A DNA stretch of 64,000 nucleotides from Janthinobacterium sp. PAMC25594 (lineage in GTDB: Bacteria > Pseudomonadota > Gammaproteobacteria > Burkholderiales > Burkholderiaceae_D), in contig NZ_CP080377.1 in NCBI RefSeq assembly GCF_019443505.1, positions 2,170,001 through 2,234,000 on the forward strand, read 5' to 3'. A program made the translations under genes and the position numbers. The notes beneath the pieces were generated by a model. The model did no database searches, was not told where the DNA came from, and saw only the letters and a list, made by a program, of their open reading frames with translations. How positions within the stretch are numbered: position 1 is the stretch's first letter; each line of letters begins with the position of its first letter. Below are positions 59,742 to 64,000 of this stretch, one piece after another.

Positions 59742-61112
59742 TCAGTGTGTCGGTGGAAGGGCGAGCCGCGCCAGCACCACGGTGCCGGCCGGGGACGAGG
59801 TGATGAGCAGGCTGCCGCCGATGGCTTCCATGCGTTCCGTCATGTTGCGCAGGCCGATGCCGCGCTGCGGGTGCAGGGCGATGCCGTCGAAATCGAAGCC
59901 GCCGCCATTATCCTCGATGCGCAATTCCACCGCCTTGCCCGCCTCGCGCAGGCTCACTTCCACGCCGCGGGCGTGGGCATGGCGCTCGCAATTGGTCAGC
60001 GCTTCCTGGGCGATGCGGAACAGCACGGTATTGACCATGTCGGGCAAGCCCTCGCCCGCCGCCGCCGGGCTGGCCGTGAAACTGGCTTGCGCGCTGCTGC
60101 TGTCGTTAAATTCATGCACCAGGTGGTCGAGCGCGGCGGCCAGGCCCAGGTCGTCGAGGATGGCCGGGCGCAGGTTGTGCGAAATGCGCCGCACCTCGCC
60201 CAGCACCTTGTTCAGCTGCTCGGCGGCCCGCTCGAACGTGGCAGGCGCCTTTTCTTTCTGCTCGGCATTGCCGGCCAGGCGCGCGATGCCCGCCTCGATC
60301 TGCAGCTTGATGGAAACGAGCCACTGGCTGATGCCGTCATGCAAGTCGCGCGACAGCCGCGCCCGCTCCTCCTCCTGCGATTCGACCACGCGCTGCGCCA
60401 GCACTTTCAGCTTGGCGTCGGCCACGCGCAATTCGCGCAGGTTCAGCACCAGGCCGCAGGCGGCCACCAGCAGCGAACCGAGGATGGCGATGGCGGCGAT
60501 CAGCTCCATGGTCGAGCGGATATTGCGCGACTGCTGGGCGTCGACCTTTGCCAGCGCCTGGTCCACGTCATCCATATAAATACCGGTACCCATCATCCAG
60601 CCCCATTCCGGCATCAATATCACATAGCCGAGCTTGGGCGCGGACTTGTTGGTCGAGGGCTTGATCCAGTTGTAGCGCTCGAAGCCGCCGCCGCTCTTCG
60701 CCCGCTGCATCAGGCGCTGGATGGTCAGGTTGCCGTCCGCGTCGCGCAACTCCCACAGATTCTGCCCCACCAGTTCGGGCTGGCGCGGATGCATCAGCGA
60801 CTTGCCCTGCAAATCATAGATGAAGAAGTAGCCATCATCGCCATAGCTGAGGGCGGACAGGATGCGCTTGGCTTCCTCTTGCGTGGCGGCATCCTTGCGG
60901 CCCGATCCATATAAGGAGGCGATGGAATGGCTGGCCAGGGTCACGTAATGCTTGAGTTCGGCTTCCTTGCTGGCCAGATAGGCTTGCTGGATGGTGGCGC
61001 GCTGCTGCTCGGCCAGGGTGATCGCCTGGTGCCGCACGGCAAACGCGATGGCGCACAGGGCGAGTATGAGCGGCGTGATGGCCAGGAAGATGACTTTCTG
61101 TCTGAGTTTCAT
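59742..61112 (-). CDS. Cache-domain sensor histidine kinase (HisKA_3)
   Basis: The 456-aa protein has an N-terminal membrane helix (VIFLAITPLILALCAIAFAV), a periplasmic single Cache_2 domain (YFFIYDLQGKSLMHPRQPEL, LGYVILMPEWGWMMGTGIYM), a second helix near 205-225, a HisKA_3 box (RARLSRDLHDGISQWLVSIK) and an HATPase domain (IEDNGGGFDF, GIGLRNMTERMEAIGG). It likely senses a small extracellular ligand and controls the adjacent NarL-type regulator. Confidence 0.95.
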   Translation of the reverse strand: MKLRQKVIFLAITPLILALCAIAFAVRHQAITLAEQQRATIQQAYLASKEAELKHYVTLASHSIASLYGSGRKDAATQEEAKRILSALSYGDDGYFFIYDLQGKSLMHPRQPELVGQNLWELRDADGNLTIQRLMQRAKSGGGFERYNWIKPSTNKSAPKLGYVILMPEWGWMMGTGIYMDDVDQALAKVDAQQSRNIRSTMELIAAIAILGSLLVAACGLVLNLRELRVADAKLKVLAQRVVESQEEERARLSRDLHDGISQWLVSIKLQIEAGIARLAGNAEQKEKAPATFERAAEQLNKVLGEVRRISHNLRPAILDDLGLAAALDHLVHEFNDSSSAQASFTASPAAAGEGLPDMVNTVLFRIAQEALTNCERHAHARGVEVSLREAGKAVELRIEDNGGGFDFDGIALHPQRGIGLRNMTERMEAIGGSLLITSSPAGTVVLARLALPPTH

Positions 61113-61355
61113 GGCCTGGCGCTCTGGCGGCGTCGATGCTGGTGGGAATGCGTGATTTTACGTCGCGGCGCGGCGATCGGTCTGCGTAGTAATACTGAGC
61201 GTTACTGCGTAGTCGTGCGCTTGCGGCAATTATACGATTCCTGAATACTTGCCATAAGCTGCAAATACACCAAAAGTCACATCAAACTGGCGACGACCAG
61301 GACCCGCAGCACACATCATCGCACGGCACAGCGCCCGTCAATCTCTGGAGGAAGC

Positions 61356-63416
61356 ATGAACCGCATTTTCAAACAGCTCGGCTGGGCAGCGCTTGCGCTT
61401 GCCGGCGCCGGCTCCCTGGGCGTCGTCGCCCTGCAACGTGGCGAACCGATCAGCGCAATCTGGATCGTCATCGCCGCCGTCTGCGTCTACCTGATCGCCT
61501 ACCGTTTCTACAGCCTGTTCATCGCCGACAAGGTGCTGGGCCTCGATGCACGCCGCATGACGCCGGCCTTCAAGCACAACGATGGCCTCGACCACGTGCC
61601 GACGAATAAATATGTGCTGTTCGGCCACCATTTCGCGGCGATTGCCGGCGCCGGTCCCCTGGTCGGCCCCGTGCTGGCCGCGCAGATGGGCTATTTGCCC
61701 GGCATGCTGTGGATTTTGGCGGGCGTGGTGTTTGCGGGCGCCGTGCAGGATTTCATCGTGCTGTTCATTTCCATGCGCCGCGACGGCCGCTCGCTGGGCG
61801 ACCTGATCAAGGCTGAACTGGGCGAAATTCCCGGCATGATCGCCTTGCTCGGCTGCTTCATGATCATGGTCATCATTTTGGCCGTGTTGGCCTTGATCGT
61901 CGTCAAGGCGCTGACCGGTTCCCCATGGGGCAGCTTTACCGTGATGGCGACGATACCCATCGCCCTGTTCATGGGCGTGTACTCGCGCTTCATCCGCGTG
62001 GGCCGCATCGGCGAAATTTCCATCATCGGCTTTGTGCTGCTGATGCTGGCCATCATCGGCGGCCAGTACGTGCAGGAATCCGCCGTGCTCGGCCCCATGT
62101 TCACGTTTACCGGCACGGAACTGACGTGGATGCTGATCGGCTACGGCTTCATCGCTTCCGTCCTGCCCGTGTGGCTGCTGCTGGCGCCGCGCGACTACCT
62201 GTCGACGTTCCTGAAAATCGGCACGATTCTGGGCCTGGCCATCGGCATCATCGTCGTCGCGCCTTACCTGAAAATGCCGGCCATGACCAAGTTCATCGAC
62301 GGTTCCGGCCCTGTCTGGTCGGGCAATCTGTTCCCCTTCCTGTTCATCACGATTGCCTGCGGCGCCGTCTCCGGCTTCCACGCGCTGATTTCCTCGGGCA
62401 CCACGCCGAAGATGATTGAAAACGAAAGCCACGCCCGCTTCATCGGCTATGGCGCCATGCTGATGGAATCGTTCGTTGCCATCATGGCCCTGGTGGCCGC
62501 CTCGACCATCGAGCCGGGCATCTATTTCGCCATGAACAGCCCGGCCGCCCTGATCGGCACGACAGCCGAGTCCGCCGCACAGGCGATCTCGCAATGGGGC
62601 TTCTATGTGACGCCGGAAATGCTGACGCAGACGGCCAAGGACGTTGGCGAGCACAGCATCATCTCGCGCGCGGGCGGCGCACCGACCCTGGCGGTCGGCA
62701 TGGCGCAGATTCTTTCCGGCGCCATCGGCGGCAAGGCCATGATGGCCTTCTGGTATCACTTCGCCATCCTGTTCGAGGCGCTGTTCATCCTGACGGCCGT
62801 CGATGCGGGCACGCGTGCGGGCCGCTTCATGCTGCAAGACTTGCTGGGCAGCTTCGTGCCAGCGCTGAAACAGACGGAAAACGTCATCGCCAACCTGCTG
62901 GCCACGGGCCTGTGCGTGGCGGCCTGGGGCTACTTCCTGTACCAGGGCGTGGTCGATCCATTGGGCGGCATCAACACCCTGTGGCCGCTGTTCGGCATCG
63001 CCAACCAGATGCTGGCAGCCATCGCGCTGATCCTCGGCACTTGCGTGCTGTTCAAGATGAAAAAAGGCCGGTATGCGTGGGTCACCATCACGCCGACCAT
63101 CTGGCTGCTGCTGTGCACCCTGACGGCGGGCTGGCAAAAGATCTTCGACGCCAATCCGCGCGTGGGTTTCCTCGCGCATGCGAAGAAATACTCGGCGGCG
63201 CTCGATGAAGGCACCCTGCTGGCGCCGGCCAAGTCGGTGGCGCAGATGCAGCAGATCATCTTCAACGATTACCTGGACGCCGGCCTGGCCGCCTTCTTCG
63301 TCATCGTCGTGATCAGCGTGCTGTTCTTCGGCATCCGCACCATCATGAAGGCGCGCGCCGACAGCCAGCCGAGCACCAAGGAAACGCCGTTCCAGGCCAT
63401 GCCCACGGTGCAATGA
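61356..63416 (+). CDS. cstA: Carbon starvation protein A, peptide/pyruvate transporter
   Basis: The 686-aa polytopic membrane protein shows KYVLFGHHFAAIAGAGPLVG, PVLAAQMGYLPGMLWILAGV and FHALISSGTTPKMIENESHA, diagnostic for CstA. It imports pyruvate or peptides under carbon limitation. GGAGG lies seven bases before the ATG. The neighbouring Cache two-component system is divergent and might regulate it (inference). Confidence 0.96.
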   Translation: MNRIFKQLGWAALALAGAGSLGVVALQRGEPISAIWIVIAAVCVYLIAYRFYSLFIADKVLGLDARRMTPAFKHNDGLDHVPTNKYVLFGHHFAAIAGAGPLVGPVLAAQMGYLPGMLWILAGVVFAGAVQDFIVLFISMRRDGRSLGDLIKAELGEIPGMIALLGCFMIMVIILAVLALIVVKALTGSPWGSFTVMATIPIALFMGVYSRFIRVGRIGEISIIGFVLLMLAIIGGQYVQESAVLGPMFTFTGTELTWMLIGYGFIASVLPVWLLLAPRDYLSTFLKIGTILGLAIGIIVVAPYLKMPAMTKFIDGSGPVWSGNLFPFLFITIACGAVSGFHALISSGTTPKMIENESHARFIGYGAMLMESFVAIMALVAASTIEPGIYFAMNSPAALIGTTAESAAQAISQWGFYVTPEMLTQTAKDVGEHSIISRAGGAPTLAVGMAQILSGAIGGKAMMAFWYHFAILFEALFILTAVDAGTRAGRFMLQDLLGSFVPALKQTENVIANLLATGLCVAAWGYFLYQGVVDPLGGINTLWPLFGIANQMLAAIALILGTCVLFKMKKGRYAWVTITPTIWLLLCTLTAGWQKIFDANPRVGFLAHAKKYSAALDEGTLLAPAKSVAQMQQIIFNDYLDAGLAAFFVIVVISVLFFGIRTIMKARADSQPSTKETPFQAMPTVQ

Positions 63417-63616
63417 TGATCGACGAAATCATCAAGGCTGGACGGTATCTGGGGCAAAGCATGCGGCTCATGTGCGGCTTGCCCGAGTACGACACCTATG
63501 TGGCGCACCGGGAAGTCACCCATCCCGGCGAGCCGATGATGACGTATGAAGAGTTCTTCCGCGAACGGCAGGAAGCCCGTTATGGCGGCGCAGGAAAACG
63601 CGGAGGGTGTTGTTAA
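63413..63616 (+). CDS. YbdD/YjiX (DUF466) family protein
   Basis: The 67-aa partner overlaps the cstA stop. LGQSMRLMCGLPEYDTYVAH then PMMTYEEFFRERQEARYG is the DUF466 signature. Small DUF466 proteins are regularly coupled to CstA-type transporters and needed for their activity in enterics. Confidence 0.93.
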   Translation: MMIDEIIKAGRYLGQSMRLMCGLPEYDTYVAHREVTHPGEPMMTYEEFFRERQEARYGGAGKRGGCC

Positions 63617-63645
63617 GTCCTGTGTTGTTGCTCAGCAATAATTTG

Positions 63646-63675
63646 AGGGCGGTTCTGCGAGACCGCCCTATTTGT
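63646..63675 (+). terminator. Rho-independent terminator after cstA operon
   Basis: AGGGCGGT (63646-63653) pairs with ACCGCCCT (63662-63669), followed by ATTTGTTT. Confidence 0.8.
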
Positions 63676-63808
63676 TTCATCTCGTATAAGTTCCCCTCCC
63701 CTCTCTTCCCTTAGACCCACATCAACATCAGGGTGTGTCTTCGCGTCTATATTTTTCCAATAGGAATTAAAAAACAGTCAACGGATCGATCGGAGAAGCG
63801 CCGCCACC

Positions 63809-64000
63809 ATGTTCAATTTCCAACGCTCCAGCATCAGCCAGAAGCTGACCATGATCTCGGTACTGTCATCGGGCTGCGCGCTGCTGCTGGTGTTCGTGGC
63901 GTTTGCGCTGACGTCCGTACTCAGCCACAAGAACGATGAAGGCAAGCAACTGTTGTCGCTGGCGGGCGTGATCGGTGCGGCCAGCGCGGTGCCGTTGCTG
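63809..64000 (+). CDS. CHASE8-type sensor protein, 5' end (cut by window edge)
   Basis: The ATG at 63809 opens MFNFQRSSISQKLTMISVLS then a membrane helix (GCALLLVFVAFALTSVL) and LLSLAGVIGAASAVPLL, as in CHASE8-containing diguanylate cyclases or kinases. The output domain lies outside the window. AGGAG-like GGAGAAG is about 10 bases upstream. Confidence 0.65.
   Translation, partial: MFNFQRSSISQKLTMISVLSSGCALLLVFVAFALTSVLSHKNDEGKQLLSLAGVIGAASAVPLL

Noticed and set aside
1..64000. CRISPR array
   Set aside because: No regularly spaced repeats of 23-47 bp with unique spacers; the only regular repeats are the coding 102-bp units in the tail fibre gene.

Overview
The window reads as chromosome from a beta-proteobacterium of the Oxalobacteraceae (Janthinobacterium or Massilia-like). 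This is inferred from protein flavour, roughly 62-66% GC outside the acquired parts, and the cstA, GGDEF/EAL, HDOD and Cache-sensor context; no marker gene proves the genus. Both window ends cut genes.

Layout: (1) 1-2437, the 3' part of a PAS-rich hybrid histidine kinase. (2) 2458-6608, a small orphan gene and a dead IS91-family transposase split by an intact 2496-bp IS66-family element with an 8-bp target duplication. (3) 7124-10625, a three-gene operon read leftward that looks like an ABC-three-component (ABC-3C) defence system: a DUF4297/Cap4-like nuclease, a middle component and an SMC/Rad50-like ATPase. (4) 11.2-22.0 kb, an AT-richer mosaic built around an integrated ColE2-family plasmid. 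It holds a Rep protein, an origin-like sequence overlapping the rep stop codon, a MobC/Replic_Relax-like protein next to a very GC-rich block of consecutive hairpins, an XRE regulator, a lipoprotein, two membrane proteins, and a tyrosine recombinase beside a 59-bp copy of the 3' half of tRNA-Ser(UGA). IS3 and IS1595 scraps lie in the same stretch. (5) About 22.0/23.1-55.4 kb, an apparently complete P2-like prophage. The head, lysis, tail, late-control, repressor, ogr, gpA and integrase genes are all present, and the prophage ends in the reconstituted tRNA-Ser(UGA). A response regulator/histidine kinase pair lies between the att side and the probable cos region, and several candidate lysogenic-conversion genes are scattered through it. 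(6) 55.6-64.0 kb, ordinary chromosome: GGDEF/EAL protein, HDOD protein, NarL-type regulator with Cache sensor kinase, CstA with its small DUF466 partner, and the start of a CHASE8-type sensor.

How it fits together: tRNA-Ser(UGA) at 55402-55491 has been an integration hotspot. Its 3' half occurs again as a 59-bp direct repeat at 21944-22002, and a 15-bp scrap occurs at 23141-23155. Each of the two tyrosine recombinases lies about 110-130 bp from one of the two 59-bp copies. The simplest history is that the plasmid-like element entered first and the P2-like prophage then inserted between it and the tRNA.

The least explained item is the block of nested hairpins at 13.2-13.7 kb, which may be a structured RNA or a transfer/replication origin. 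The ABC-3C operon, the self-masking rep leader, the hairpin array at 22.97-23.15 kb and the prophage-borne two-component system are the next most interesting.
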